Part shown: positions 18,043 to 26,170 of the stretch, in pieces
Numbering within the stretch: position 1 is the stretch's first letter
Layout: every line of letters begins with the position of its first letter
From: Nocardia spumae
GTDB taxonomy: Bacteria; Actinomycetota; Actinomycetes; Mycobacteriales; Mycobacteriaceae
DNA: 64,000 nucleotides
Reading direction: 5' to 3'
Assembly: GCF_020733635.1 (NCBI RefSeq)
Contig: NZ_JAJFZL010000001.1
Coordinates: 2,604,001-2,668,000 of the forward strand
The notes under the pieces: generated by a model
Database searches by the model: none
What the model was told of the DNA's origin: nothing
What the model saw: the letters and a program-made list of their open reading frames with translations, nothing else
Program-made: the position numbers and the translations under genes

Positions 18043-18675
18043 GTGGGCTCTTTCGTGACCGAGCACGAGATGCTGCGCTGGGGTGCGGTCGTGGCCTTCG
18101 TGGTCGCGGCGGGCATCGTGCTCGTACGGCACGTCTCGGTCCCGGCCGGGGAGGTCGTGCGCGGCGATCGGCGCGCGGGCGGCCGGGCGCACGGCGCCGC
18201 CGATCACGAGTCCGATGCCGCCCATCTGCTGATGTGCCTGGTGATGCCGGCGATGCTGGTGTTTCCGGGCGCCGCTCCCGATGCGATCCGGGGTGTACTC
18301 ACCGCGATGGTGGTCGTCTACGCGGGCCTGCTGGTGCCGCGGGTCGCCCGGTGGCGCACGCTGTCGCCGGCGTCCCCGGATTTCCGTACGCCCGCTGTGG
18401 GCTATCACCTCATCGCCGCGGCGGCCATGCTCTGGGTGATGTCGGGACATCGGCACGACGGGGGGTCGATGTCCACGGCGCCGCCCGTGCCGGTCGCGAT
18501 CCTCGCCGCGCTGTTCGTCCTCGACGCCGTCCTGCTGGCGCACCCGCGGACGAGACACCTTCTCCGGCACGGCATCCCGCATCTCCCGGGGTCGCCGGGC
18601 GCGCTCGGCATCGTACCGCACGTGGTGATGGATCTGGGCACGGCCTACATGCTGATCGCCGCCGTCGCCGGCTGA
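18043..18675 (+). CDS. DUF5134 membrane protein
   Basis: Membrane protein of 210 aa with about five hydrophobic helices and the organisation of the actinobacterial DUF5134 family. A His-containing segment ESDAAHLLMCLVMPAMLVF begins the second helix, VGYHLIAAAAMLWVMSGH the fourth, and the last helix carries VMDLGTAYMLIAAV. The His/Met-rich helices resemble copper-associated membrane proteins of actinobacteria, but no function is known to me. Start GTG 18043, with GAAGG upstream. It converges on the PhzF gene. Confidence 0.7.
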   Translation: MGSFVTEHEMLRWGAVVAFVVAAGIVLVRHVSVPAGEVVRGDRRAGGRAHGAADHESDAAHLLMCLVMPAMLVFPGAAPDAIRGVLTAMVVVYAGLLVPRVARWRTLSPASPDFRTPAVGYHLIAAAAMLWVMSGHRHDGGSMSTAPPVPVAILAALFVLDAVLLAHPRTRHLLRHGIPHLPGSPGALGIVPHVVMDLGTAYMLIAAVAG

Positions 18676-18699
18676 TACCGGCGGCCGGTCACGTCGCGG

Positions 18700-19395
18700 T
18701 CAGACCAGCACCGGGTGGTCGGCGACCACCCGGCCACCGAGGCGCACCCAGCCGTCGGAATCCCACTCGGTGAACAATTGCGATCCCGAGCCCTGGGTGA
18801 TGATCAGGCTGCGGCGCAGCTTCGCGGTCAGCGCGACGGCCGCCGCGCCCGTCGCCTCGTCCTCGGCAATGCCCATGGCGGGGGCGAACATTCGCGCGCG
18901 CACGGCGCCGCGGGTCTCATCGGTCCAGGTCCAGATGTAGTGCTGGCCCTCGGTGAAATGCCGAGGATCGACCGTCGACAGCAGGGACAGGTCGGTGAAC
19001 TGGTCGAAGGTGAACTCCGGCGTCCACTCCGCGCGGGCACGGATCCAGACCAGGCCGTCGTCGAGCATCTGCACCTCGACCGGGCCGGCGGGCACATCGA
19101 TCACCTTGACCGGATGCCCTTGGTCGGCGAGCCACCATCCGGTTCCCACCGTCGGATGTCCGGCGAAGGCCAGTTCCCGCGCCGGGGTGTAGATCCGCAT
19201 CCGGGCCCGGCCGGCGACGGGTTCCTGCACGACCACCGTTTCGCTGTGGCCGACCCGGGCCGCGAGGGCCTGATGGTCGGCCTCGACCACCTCCGATGCG
19301 CGGGCGATGCCGAGCGGGTTGCCGAACCGGCCCGCGACATCGGTGAAAACACGGACCACCTCGACCTGCGTGCCATCGCTGCCCATTGGTTTCAT
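18700..19395 (-). CDS. PhzF-family isomerase-like protein
   Basis: Member of the PhzF/diaminopimelate-epimerase-fold superfamily, 231 aa, shorter than the usual 260-300. The family opening VRVFTDVAGRFGNPLGIARA is present, the catalytic Glu region reads VGHSETVVVQ, the first-domain signature is ELAFAGHPTVGTGWWLAD and the second-domain one EDEATGAAAVALTAKL. Cellular function of most PhzF paralogues is unknown; no phenazine genes are nearby. A PhzF-type gene also occurs in the lexA-nrdR neighbourhood of mycobacteria, so this is probably a conserved resident. In-frame ATGs lie at 19395 and 19386. Confidence 0.88.
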   Translation of the reverse strand: MKPMGSDGTQVEVVRVFTDVAGRFGNPLGIARASEVVEADHQALAARVGHSETVVVQEPVAGRARMRIYTPARELAFAGHPTVGTGWWLADQGHPVKVIDVPAGPVEVQMLDDGLVWIRARAEWTPEFTFDQFTDLSLLSTVDPRHFTEGQHYIWTWTDETRGAVRARMFAPAMGIAEDEATGAAAVALTAKLRRSLIITQGSGSQLFTEWDSDGWVRLGGRVVADHPVLV

Positions 19396-19445
19396 GCTGA
19401 TCCAGCGTACTCGCAGCTATCAGCGGGCTCGCGGCATCCCGGAAG

Positions 19446-19488
19446 ACGACGATGCCTCGTCCCGCGGTACGGGACGAGGCATCGTCGT
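19446..19488 (-). terminator. Perfect 19-bp hairpin after ahpD
   Basis: ACGACGATGCCTCGTCCCG and its exact complement flank a 5-nt loop (19465-19469), 10 bp beyond the ahpD stop. No long U-tract follows. It probably terminates ahpC-ahpD and may also shield the PhzF promoter. Confidence 0.8.
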
Positions 19489-19498
19489 GAATGCGATA

Positions 19499-20038
19499 TC
19501 AGACCGCGGCGGCGGCGAGGGTCTCGCTGGCCTGGACGGCCTGGCCGACGCCGGCCATGATCGCGGCCACCCGCAGCGCCTCGAAGATCACCTCACGCGA
19601 CACACCGGCCTCACGCAGGGTGTGCTCGTGGGCCTCCAGGCAGTGCTGGCAGCCGTTGATCGACGAGACCGCGAACGACCACAGCTCGAAGTCGGCCTTC
19701 TCGACGCCCGGATTGCCGATGATCTGCATGCGCAGTCCGGCCCGCAGATCGTCGTAGCGACCGTCGAGAAACGCCCGGCCACGGTAGAACACGTTGTTCA
19801 TACCCATGATGGACGCGGCGCCCAGTGCGGCGTTGTAGGCCTGTTCGGACAGGGTGTCCGCGGCTTCCTCGCCGATCTCGCGCAATGTGGTGGCCGACCG
19901 GCTGGCGGCCGCCGCGGCGAGCAGGGTGCCCCACAGCTGCTGTTCGTTGAGCACGGTCGAGCGTGCGATCGACGACAGGTTGAGCTTGAGGTCCTTGGCG
20001 TATTCGGGTAGCGAATTCTTCAGGTTCTCTACGGACAC
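19499..20038 (-). CDS. ahpD: Alkyl hydroperoxide reductase AhpD
   Basis: Thiol reductase that regenerates AhpC, linked in mycobacteria to lipoamide of the pyruvate dehydrogenase complex. The 179-aa protein has the CXXC active site with its general-base residues in [20 protein letters not shown] near residue 130, in the AhpD/CMD fold. GTG 20038 has GAGGAG 9 nt upstream, and the gene follows ahpC by only 13 bp, so they form one operon controlled from the oxyR-ahpC region. Confidence 0.96.
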   Translation of the reverse strand: MSVENLKNSLPEYAKDLKLNLSSIARSTVLNEQQLWGTLLAAAAASRSATTLREIGEEAADTLSEQAYNAALGAASIMGMNNVFYRGRAFLDGRYDDLRAGLRMQIIGNPGVEKADFELWSFAVSSINGCQHCLEAHEHTLREAGVSREVIFEALRVAAIMAGVGQAVQASETLAAAAV

Positions 20039-20051
20039 TGCGTTGTACTCC

Positions 20052-20639
20052 TCAGACGCTGGCGGCCAGCAGTTCACCGGCGTTGATGGTCGGGTCGCCC
20101 TTCTTCCAGTTGCAGGCGCACAGCTCGTCGGACTGCAGGGCGTCGAGCACGCGCAGCACCTCGTCGACGTTGCGGCCGACCGAACCGGCGGTGACCGAGA
20201 CGAACTGGACCTCGTTGTTCGGGTCGACGATGAAGGTCGCGCGGTCGGCGACACCGTCGGCGTTGAGCACACCGGTGGCGGCGGCGAGCTCACGCTTGAG
20301 GTCGCTCAGCATCGGGAAGGGGAGGGTCTTGAGATCCTCGTGCTGGGCCCGCCACTGGAAGTGGACGAACTCGTTGTCGACCGAGGCGCCCAGCACCTGG
20401 GCATCGCGGTCGGCGAACTCCTCGTTCAGCTTGCCGAAGGCGGCGATCTCGGTCGGGCAGACGAAGGTGAAGTCCTTCGGCCAGAAGAAGACGATGCGCC
20501 ACTTGCCGGCATGGTCATCGCTCGAGATCTGGGTGAAGTAGTCGTCGGGCTGCTGCGCGTTCACCTTCGACAAGTCGCCGCCGATGACCGCCGTCAGGTT
20601 GTAGGCGGGGAACTGGTCGCCGATGGTCAGCAGAGCCAT
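20052..20639 (-). CDS. ahpC: Alkyl hydroperoxide reductase AhpC (peroxiredoxin)
   Basis: Two-Cys-type peroxiredoxin of 195 aa that reduces hydrogen peroxide, organic peroxides and peroxynitrite. The peroxidatic Cys lies in [20 protein letters not shown] near residue 61; the C-terminal pair in [14 protein letters not shown] includes the resolving Cys, an arrangement typical of the mycobacterial type. ATG 20639 follows AAAGGAG. The 26 extra in-frame codons upstream are promoter region. It is divergent from oxyR and expected to be OxyR-activated under peroxide stress. Confidence 0.97.
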   Translation of the reverse strand: MALLTIGDQFPAYNLTAVIGGDLSKVNAQQPDDYFTQISSDDHAGKWRIVFFWPKDFTFVCPTEIAAFGKLNEEFADRDAQVLGASVDNEFVHFQWRAQHEDLKTLPFPMLSDLKRELAAATGVLNADGVADRATFIVDPNNEVQFVSVTAGSVGRNVDEVLRVLDALQSDELCACNWKKGDPTINAGELLAASV

Positions 20640-20768
20640 GCTGTCTCCTTTTGTCGTGTTGGGACTCATGTCGCAGTGGGACACGGGGGTAACGGCGTCG
20701 CCTGGGTGCGGGGACACCGTCGAAGCTTTCGCAATCGATCTTGCCCAAAACCGGTTAAAAGGTAAAGG

Positions 20769-20805
20769 TGATCAGTTGCATTACACTGATAGGTGTGACT
20801 GATCA
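20769..20805. promoter_or_regulatory. oxyR start-site inverted repeat (candidate OxyR operator)
   Basis: Perfect 8-bp arms, TGATCAGT (20769-20776) and ACTGATCA (20798-20805), separated by 21 bp. They bracket a TACACT box (20782-20787) and the oxyR GTG at 20795. Symmetry and location suit a LysR-type autoregulatory site. Binding itself is inferred. Confidence 0.5.
20782..20787 (+). promoter_or_regulatory. oxyR -10 element, leaderless start
   Basis: TACACT (TANNNT) ends 7 nt before the GTG at 20795, the spacing expected for an mRNA that begins at the start codon. No ribosome site precedes the GTG, which agrees with a leaderless transcript. Confidence 0.55.
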
Positions 20806-21703
20806 GACTTATCAGCCCACCCTGTCACAGCTGCGTGCGTTCGTGGCGATCGCCGAGTATCGCCATTTCGGTACTGCCGCGGCTCATCTGAATGTGAGCC
20901 AACCCACGTTATCCCAGGCGCTGGCATCACTGGAAAACGGACTCGGACTGCAGCTGATCGAGCGCAGCACCCGCCGGGTGCTGGTCACCGCCGCGGGCAA
21001 AAGACTGCTGCCGCAAGCGATGGCGACCCTCGAGGCCGCCGATCGCTTCGTGGCCACGGCGGCCGGTGACGGGCTGGGGGGCACGCTGCGGATGGGCATC
21101 ATCCCGACCGTCGCGCCCTATGTGCTGCCCGCGCTGCTGCCGGAGTTGCGACGCCGCCTGCCCGCGCTGACACCGCATGTCATCGAGGATCAGACGGCGC
21201 GGCTCATCGACGGGCTGCGGTCCGGGGTGCTCGACGTCGCGATGCTGGCATTGCCGGCCGAGGCCTCGGGCATGATCGAAATCCCGCTCTACACCGAGGA
21301 GTTCGTGCTGGTGACGCCGCTGGGGCACGAACTGGCGGGGCGCGCGGACGTCACCCCCGCCGCGCTGGACGCGTTGCCGTTGCTGTTACTGGACGAGGGG
21401 CACTGCCTGCGCGATCAGACCCTGGATCTGTGCCGGTCCCAAGATGTGCGCCCCGGCCCGGTCGGCGATACCCGCGCGGCCTCGCTGACCACGGTCGTGC
21501 AGTGTGTCGGCGGAGGGCTGGGCGTCACCTTGATTCCGGAGATGGCCGTCGTGGCCGAAACCTCTCGCGGCACATTGGACATCGCGCGGTTCGCCGCACC
21601 CGCTCCGGGGCGCACCATCGGGCTGGTTTTCCGGGGTTCCACCGCCCGCGTCGAGGACTACGAACAGCTGGCGGAAATCATTCGCGGCCAACGTCCGATA
21701 TGA
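20795..21703 (+). CDS. oxyR: Peroxide-sensing LysR regulator OxyR
   Basis: LysR-type activator of 302 aa. The N-terminal helix-turn-helix ([20 protein letters not shown], then [16 protein letters not shown]) is followed by the regulatory domain. The two redox Cys are both present in [18 protein letters not shown], nine residues apart as in functional OxyR, so unlike the broken oxyR of M. tuberculosis this copy looks intact. GTG 20795 is supported by the -10 box 7 nt upstream; GTG 20768 is the other in-frame option. Divergent from ahpC, which it is expected to activate. Confidence 0.94.
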   Translation: MTDQTYQPTLSQLRAFVAIAEYRHFGTAAAHLNVSQPTLSQALASLENGLGLQLIERSTRRVLVTAAGKRLLPQAMATLEAADRFVATAAGDGLGGTLRMGIIPTVAPYVLPALLPELRRRLPALTPHVIEDQTARLIDGLRSGVLDVAMLALPAEASGMIEIPLYTEEFVLVTPLGHELAGRADVTPAALDALPLLLLDEGHCLRDQTLDLCRSQDVRPGPVGDTRAASLTTVVQCVGGGLGVTLIPEMAVVAETSRGTLDIARFAAPAPGRTIGLVFRGSTARVEDYEQLAEIIRGQRPI

Positions 21704-21739
21704 GAAATTCCACCGGCGCGCGCCCCGATTGACCGGGCG

Positions 21740-22558
21740 GTGAGCGTCTGGAACGCTCGGCGAGTGCGGATTCATCACCTCAACTGCGGCACCATGGCCC
21801 TGGGCATGGTGGACCACTGCCTGCTCATCGAGACCAGGACCGGGTTGGTGCTGGTGGACACCGGATTCGGACTCGACTCCGTGCGTGATCCGGGGCGCTT
21901 CGTCGGTCCGGGACGCTTCCTGCTGGGCATCCGCCCGAACGAACACCAGACCGCGGTCCGTCAGATTCAGGCGCTGGGATACAACCCGGCCGATGTGCGG
22001 CACATCATCCTCACCCACCTGGACCTCGATCATGCCGCCGGCCTCGCCGATTTCCCGGAGGCGACGATCCATGTGTACGGACCGGAGTTCCGTGCCGCTA
22101 CCGCCGGCCGGACCTTGGCGGAGCGGCTGCGCTACCGCGCCGCCCAGTGGTCGCACGGACCCCGCTGGATGGTCAACGAACTCGACGGCACCGACGAGTG
22201 GTTCGGCTTCCGCGCGGTACGCGATCTGCCCGGGATCCCGCCGGAGATCCTCGTCGTCCCGCTGCCCGGTCACACCCGCGGACATATCGGCGTGGCGGTG
22301 GACACCGGTGCCGGCTGGCTGTTGCACGCCGGTGACGCCTTCTACGTCGCGAGTGAAATCGACCCGGCGCAGCCGAAGACACCGCTGCTGTGGTGGACCT
22401 ACGAACTCGGCTCGATCGTGCGTGGCGCCTATCAGGAGAATCGACGTCGGCTGGTGGAACTCAACCGCGACCACGGTGCTGCGGTCACCATCGTCAATTC
22501 GCACGACCCGGAGCTTTTCGCCCGTGTCACCGGGAATTCCGTACGGCCGGTGGGGTAG
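21740..22558 (+). CDS. MBL-fold metallo-hydrolase (lactonase-like)
   Basis: Metallo-beta-lactamase-fold hydrolase of 272 aa. Metal-site motifs are ILTHLDLDHAAGLADFP (HxDxDH, with Asp where classic members have the second His), LPGHTRGHIGV, the bridging Asp in LLHAGDAFYV and the final His in IVNSHDPELF. Its layout resembles N-acyl-homoserine lactonases (AiiA/AttM type), but the family also holds esterases and glyoxalases, so the substrate is open. Starts GTG 21740 and GTG 21764 are both possible. It follows oxyR by 36 bp in the same direction and could be read through from it. Confidence 0.85.
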   Translation: MSVWNARRVRIHHLNCGTMALGMVDHCLLIETRTGLVLVDTGFGLDSVRDPGRFVGPGRFLLGIRPNEHQTAVRQIQALGYNPADVRHIILTHLDLDHAAGLADFPEATIHVYGPEFRAATAGRTLAERLRYRAAQWSHGPRWMVNELDGTDEWFGFRAVRDLPGIPPEILVVPLPGHTRGHIGVAVDTGAGWLLHAGDAFYVASEIDPAQPKTPLLWWTYELGSIVRGAYQENRRRLVELNRDHGAAVTIVNSHDPELFARVTGNSVRPVG

Positions 22559-23035
22559 TCCGCTCACGCCGGCCTCGGCGCGGCCCCGATGACCGGCCAC
22601 GAATCGCGCGGGTCGTCCTGCCGGTAGGTGCCACGGTCGGCGGCCGCCTCGATCCGGCCGCTGACATGGATACGCCCGCAATGGCGTTCACGCCCGAGGC
22701 CGCCGGCGCCGCATCGATCAGCGGTGCTCGATACGCGAGGGGCACTGTGGATGGACCGGCCACCGTGGGCGAATGAACGGTCGGTCTCGGTCGTCGGCGC
22801 GGACCCTGGGGAAATATCTCTTTTCAATTTCTGGCGATTATTCGGCAACCGTTGACCAGCGCTGACAATATGTGTGACAGAGCTCACGTTTACCCGGTGT
22901 GAAACGTCGTCCGCGGATTGGGCACAGTGGAGGGATGCGATACGGGTGTGCGAGTAGAAGCGGATGCCATGGCCGAGCGACGGATCGGCGAACTCCCATC
23001 GACTGGGCCGGCACCGGTTCCGGGCGGGCCGGACG
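22559..23035. other. Intergenic region before the GGCT-like gene
   Basis: About 480 bp with no convincing gene. The left half is GC-rich and holds a 36-codon frame (22666-22776) without a ribosome site. The right half is distinctly AT-richer (22810-22920) and contains a CRP/GlxR-like site, so it probably carries the promoter of the following gene. Confidence 0.5.
22873..22888. promoter_or_regulatory. CRP/GlxR-like binding site
   Basis: TGTGA-CAGAGC-TCACG, nine of ten bases of the TGTGA-N6-TCACA consensus of actinobacterial cAMP receptor proteins. It lies 163 bp upstream of the chosen start (91 bp from the alternative ATG 22964), a position where activation or repression would both be possible. 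Confidence 0.55.
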
Positions 23036-23488
23036 ATGAGCGCCGCGCGAAATCCCGCGCCGCAGCGGCGAGCCCGTCCGGACGATCCCGGCCCCGATCT
23101 GTTCGCCTACGGGACCCTGCAATTCGGCCCGGTGCTCGATGTGCTGCTCGGGCGGACGCCGGATATGGATGTCGCGGTCGCGCGCGGATGGCGGGTGGCG
23201 GCCTTGCCGCAACGTCTGTATCCGGGACTGGTGGCCCAGCCGGGCCGCATGGCCGGAGGTGTGGTGCTGCGCGGGCTCACCGCGGCGGATTGGCGAATCA
23301 TCGAGGCGTTCGAGGATCCGGAATACGATCTGCGGCCGATCGAATTGATCGGCGTGGAGCAACCGGTCCGGACCTTCGTCTGGTCGGCGGCGGTCACGGG
23401 CAACGATTGGCTGCCCGAGGTCTTCGTCTCCGATCATCTCGATCGCTACGTCGACCGGGCGTCGCAGTGGCGGCGAGAGCGGGTCTGA
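23036..23488 (+). CDS. Gamma-glutamylcyclotransferase-like (AIG2/GGCT) protein
   Basis: Small cytoplasmic protein of 150 aa with the GGCT fold. The substrate loop is DLFAYGTLQFGPVLDVLLGR (YGTL motif), and the conserved acidic residue of the family lies in WRIIEAFEDPEYDLRPIELI. Members cyclise gamma-glutamyl amines or amino acids; the specificity is unknown. ATG 23036 keeps YGTL near the N-terminus as usual; ATG 22964 would add 24 Arg/Gly-rich residues. It converges on the polyamine operon with a terminator between. Confidence 0.85.
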   Translation: MSAARNPAPQRRARPDDPGPDLFAYGTLQFGPVLDVLLGRTPDMDVAVARGWRVAALPQRLYPGLVAQPGRMAGGVVLRGLTAADWRIIEAFEDPEYDLRPIELIGVEQPVRTFVWSAAVTGNDWLPEVFVSDHLDRYVDRASQWRRERV

Positions 23489-23510
23489 GCCAGACCGGAC
23501 GGTGCCGGCG

Positions 23511-23550
23511 ACGAAGGCCGCCCGGGACAGACGATCCGGGCGGCCTTCGT
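23511..23550. terminator. Bidirectional 15-bp hairpin terminator
   Basis: ACGAAGGCCGCCCGG and its exact complement flank a 10-nt loop (23526-23535), between two convergent genes. It probably serves both. Confidence 0.8.
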
Positions 23551-23593
23551 GTCTTCGATTGCGGCGCAACCGGATCGGCGTGCCGGTGGGGGC

Positions 23594-24823
23594 TCAGGCG
23601 CGAACGGCGATCTCCCGCAGCGCGTACGGTTCGATGGCGCCGCGCACCAGGGCGCGCTCGTCGACCGTCTCCGCGCGGTAGGGCAACCGCCCCAGCTTCT
23701 CGCACATCACCGCGACCGGATCGTCGATCCGCTCCGCGACGCCGAACAGGAAGGTCCACTCGTGCTCGTCACTGCCGTAGGGGACGACGGTGTCGAACAG
23801 ATCGGTGAACCGCTGCCAGGAGCGCTTGAGTGTCTCGTTGCGCCACATGGTCGGACAACCGGCCTGTGCGGCCAGAACTCCGCCTTCGGCCAGCAGTGTC
23901 CTGCAGCGAGTGAGGAATTCCTCCTCGTACAGGCGATTGTGCTGGGCGTCCTCGACCCGCTCGTCGGGCAGGTCGATGACGATCACGTCGTAGCGCACAC
24001 CGGCGGCTTCGGCCTCGGCCAGGAAGTCCCAGCCGTCGGCGTAGTGCATCCGGATCGCGCCGTCACCGCGGACCGCGTCCTCCAGATCGGCGGAGGTGTA
24101 ACCGTAGGGCAGATGCCGCGCGCACAGTTCGACCTCCATCCGGTCGATGTCGACGTGATCGACCCGCGTCGCACCCGCTGCTACCGACATCTGACTGGCG
24201 ACACCCTCGCCGGAGCCGATGATGAGCACATTGTCCAGCTTCGCGGCCAGTGCGTAGGCCGGCACCAGCATCGCCTCGTGATAGGTCAGCTGGGAGAATT
24301 CGGTGGACTGCCGATCGTCGTCGGAGAACAACGAGATGCCCTGGGCGGTACGGGCGATCACCATGTGCTGGAACGGAGTTCGCGCATCGACGATCACGTC
24401 GGACAGATCCCAGACCCGGGTCAGTCCATCGCCGACCGGCTCGTGCACCCGGCGGGCGTTGTGACCGCGCTGCACGACCTCCAGGTGTACCGATTCCGGA
24501 CTCAGCGCGTCCTGTAGCAGTTCGACCGCCTTGGTGGCGCCGGAACCGATACTGCCGCAAGTGAATACGTCGACGAAGATATCGCCGGACTCCGGATAGG
24601 TGTGAATCGAGGCGTGCGACTCCGACAGCAGTGCCAGCACCGTCACACCGTGGGGCTCGAACTTCTTACGCACTACCTCACAGATCGTCACTCCCGCGGC
24701 GAGCAACGACTGTCGAAGCGCTGTTTCGAGTCGTTCGAGATCGTCGCAGAGGGCTACGTCGACACCACCGAACTCGGCCAGCACGTGCCAGCCGGTGAAT
24801 TCTGCCGTCATGGGCAAACTCAC
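23594..24823 (-). CDS. Fused S-adenosylmethionine decarboxylase-aminopropyltransferase (SpeD-SpeE)
   Basis: One 409-residue chain carrying two consecutive steps of spermidine synthesis. Residues 1-120 are a bacterial class 1b SpeD: LLSESHASIHTYPESGDIFV has the Glu-Ser processing site that yields the pyruvoyl group, and VDVFTCGSIGSGATKAVELL the catalytic Cys. Residues about 135-400 are the SpeE domain, with the decarboxy-AdoMet site LIIGSGEGVASQMSVA, VDHVDIDRMEVELC and the catalytic Asp in DVIVIDLPDERVE, plus STEFSQLTYHEAM for the amine. GTG 24823 overlaps the upstream decarboxylase stop by 4 nt (GTGA), implying coupling; ATG 24811 is an alternative. The second Asp of the usual DSTDP motif reads DLPD here, so amine preference may differ from standard spermidine synthase. 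Confidence 0.88.
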   Translation of the reverse strand: MSLPMTAEFTGWHVLAEFGGVDVALCDDLERLETALRQSLLAAGVTICEVVRKKFEPHGVTVLALLSESHASIHTYPESGDIFVDVFTCGSIGSGATKAVELLQDALSPESVHLEVVQRGHNARRVHEPVGDGLTRVWDLSDVIVDARTPFQHMVIARTAQGISLFSDDDRQSTEFSQLTYHEAMLVPAYALAAKLDNVLIIGSGEGVASQMSVAAGATRVDHVDIDRMEVELCARHLPYGYTSADLEDAVRGDGAIRMHYADGWDFLAEAEAAGVRYDVIVIDLPDERVEDAQHNRLYEEEFLTRCRTLLAEGGVLAAQAGCPTMWRNETLKRSWQRFTDLFDTVVPYGSDEHEWTFLFGVAERIDDPVAVMCEKLGRLPYRAETVDERALVRGAIEPYALREIAVRA

Positions 24824-25935
24824 TCTCGCTCAGCGCCGATGACATGCACAGTCAAAGGCGGAAAACCGTTGAAGGACACCGACGAATAGCTCGCCGTATA
24901 GGCGCCGGTATCGAGGATCCGAACGGGATCACCGGCTCGCAGCGTGGTCGGCAGAAGGACTCGCGTGCGTTGATACAGTACATCGTCTCCGTCGCAGGTC
25001 GGGCCCGCGATCACCGCCTCGTCGGCGGGGTCACCGTCTCGATCGGTCTCGATCCGGTAGGCGATGTACTCGTTCTCGGTCTCGGCCATACCGTTGTAGC
25101 GGCCGATGTCGAGATACACCCAGCGCCGCCCGTCCGGCGCCATGCGCACGTTCACGACCTCGGCGTGGATCACACCGGCATTGCCCACCAGGGCCCGGCC
25201 GGGTTCCACCACCAGATCGGTGTGCTCGGGAAAGTGCCGCGTCGCGGCCTCGGTGATCACCGCACCCAGTTCGGACAACCCCGGTGCCGGATCGGCATAC
25301 GAAATCGGCAGTCCGCCACCGATATTCAGTGACGTGATCGGAATGTCCTTGACTGCCAGCGCCTCTGTGATGGCGGCGGCCTGCTCGATGCCGATCTGCC
25401 AGGCCACCGGATCGAGCTGCTGGGAGCCGACGTGGAAGTAGGGGCCGGCCACCCGCAGCCCGAGGTCGTGGGCCCGCACCAGCAGCCGGACCGCCTCGCC
25501 CGGAGCGCAGCCGAACTTGGTCCCGAACGGGGTCCGGGACTGCGGGGTGGAGGCCAGGAAGCGGCACTCCACCTCGGAACCCGGAGCCAAGGCGGCGATC
25601 CGGTCCAGATCGTCCTCGGTGTCGAAGGCGAACCGGCGGACACCGGCGGCGTAGGCGGCGGAGATATGAGCGGCCTTCTTGATCGGATTGCCGTAGCACA
25701 GCAGCGCCGGATCGACGCCCAGCTCCGCGCACATCTCGATCTCGCCGATACTGGCGACATCGAATTCGGCGCCGAGCGAGTCGAGTAGCCGGATGATCTT
25801 CGGCATCGGAGATGCCTTGACCGCGAATCGAATTCGGGCCGCGGGTAGTGCCGCATGTAAAGCCTGGAAGTTGCCGCGCACCCGATCGAGATCGATGACG
25901 AGAAAGGGCGACTCGGGCGCGTTTGTACCGATCAA
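24820..25935 (-). CDS. Ornithine-decarboxylase-type PLP enzyme (alanine-racemase fold)
   Basis: Type III PLP decarboxylase of 371 aa, expected to make putrescine (or cadaverine) from ornithine (or lysine) and feed the fused SpeD-SpeE enzyme encoded next. The PLP Lys lies in RIRFAVKASPMPKIIRLL near residue 41, followed by FHVGSQQLD, the glycine loop SLNIGGGLPISYAD, EPGRALVGN, and the substrate-site motif AGPTCDGDDVLY whose Cys-Asp and Asp are typical of ornithine/lysine decarboxylases. The start is TTG 25935, with AAAGAGAG about 10 nt upstream; no ATG or GTG fits better. Whether it prefers ornithine, lysine or both cannot be told. Confidence 0.92.
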   Translation of the reverse strand: MIGTNAPESPFLVIDLDRVRGNFQALHAALPAARIRFAVKASPMPKIIRLLDSLGAEFDVASIGEIEMCAELGVDPALLCYGNPIKKAAHISAAYAAGVRRFAFDTEDDLDRIAALAPGSEVECRFLASTPQSRTPFGTKFGCAPGEAVRLLVRAHDLGLRVAGPYFHVGSQQLDPVAWQIGIEQAAAITEALAVKDIPITSLNIGGGLPISYADPAPGLSELGAVITEAATRHFPEHTDLVVEPGRALVGNAGVIHAEVVNVRMAPDGRRWVYLDIGRYNGMAETENEYIAYRIETDRDGDPADEAVIAGPTCDGDDVLYQRTRVLLPTTLRAGDPVRILDTGAYTASYSSVSFNGFPPLTVHVIGAERE

Positions 25936-26083
25936 TCTAAGGGAACTCTCTTTCTTCTGGGCAGCCTCCCGCTGCAGGCAGCGAGCGAGAGAGTATCAGC
26001 GCGAGGGCACGGGAAACGAACCGGAACGGGGTCGCCTTGATCACGCTCGGGCGATCACGGCGGCGACCGGGTGCCGGACGGGA

Positions 26084-26170
26084 TCAGATCCACTCGTTGA
26101 GGCCGGGTTTTCGGCGGCGTACCGGCGTGCAGCCCGGATCGTGCCGGGTGCCGGTGACGATCGCGGTCAT
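26084..26170 (-). CDS. 28-residue small ORF overlapping the helicase stop
   Basis: A short frame of basic character (MTAIVTGTRHDPGC, then TPVRRRKPGLNEWI) that starts at an ATG sharing ATGA with the stop of the DUF3516 helicase. The only translation signal is this overlap, which would allow re-initiation after the helicase. I know no family. It could be a chance frame; conservation in relatives would decide. Confidence 0.35.
   Translation of the reverse strand: MTAIVTGTRHDPGCTPVRRRKPGLNEWI

Noticed and set aside
22666..22776. 36-codon frame before the GGCT-like gene
   Set aside because: No ribosome site, no leaderless -10 box, no recognisable sequence.
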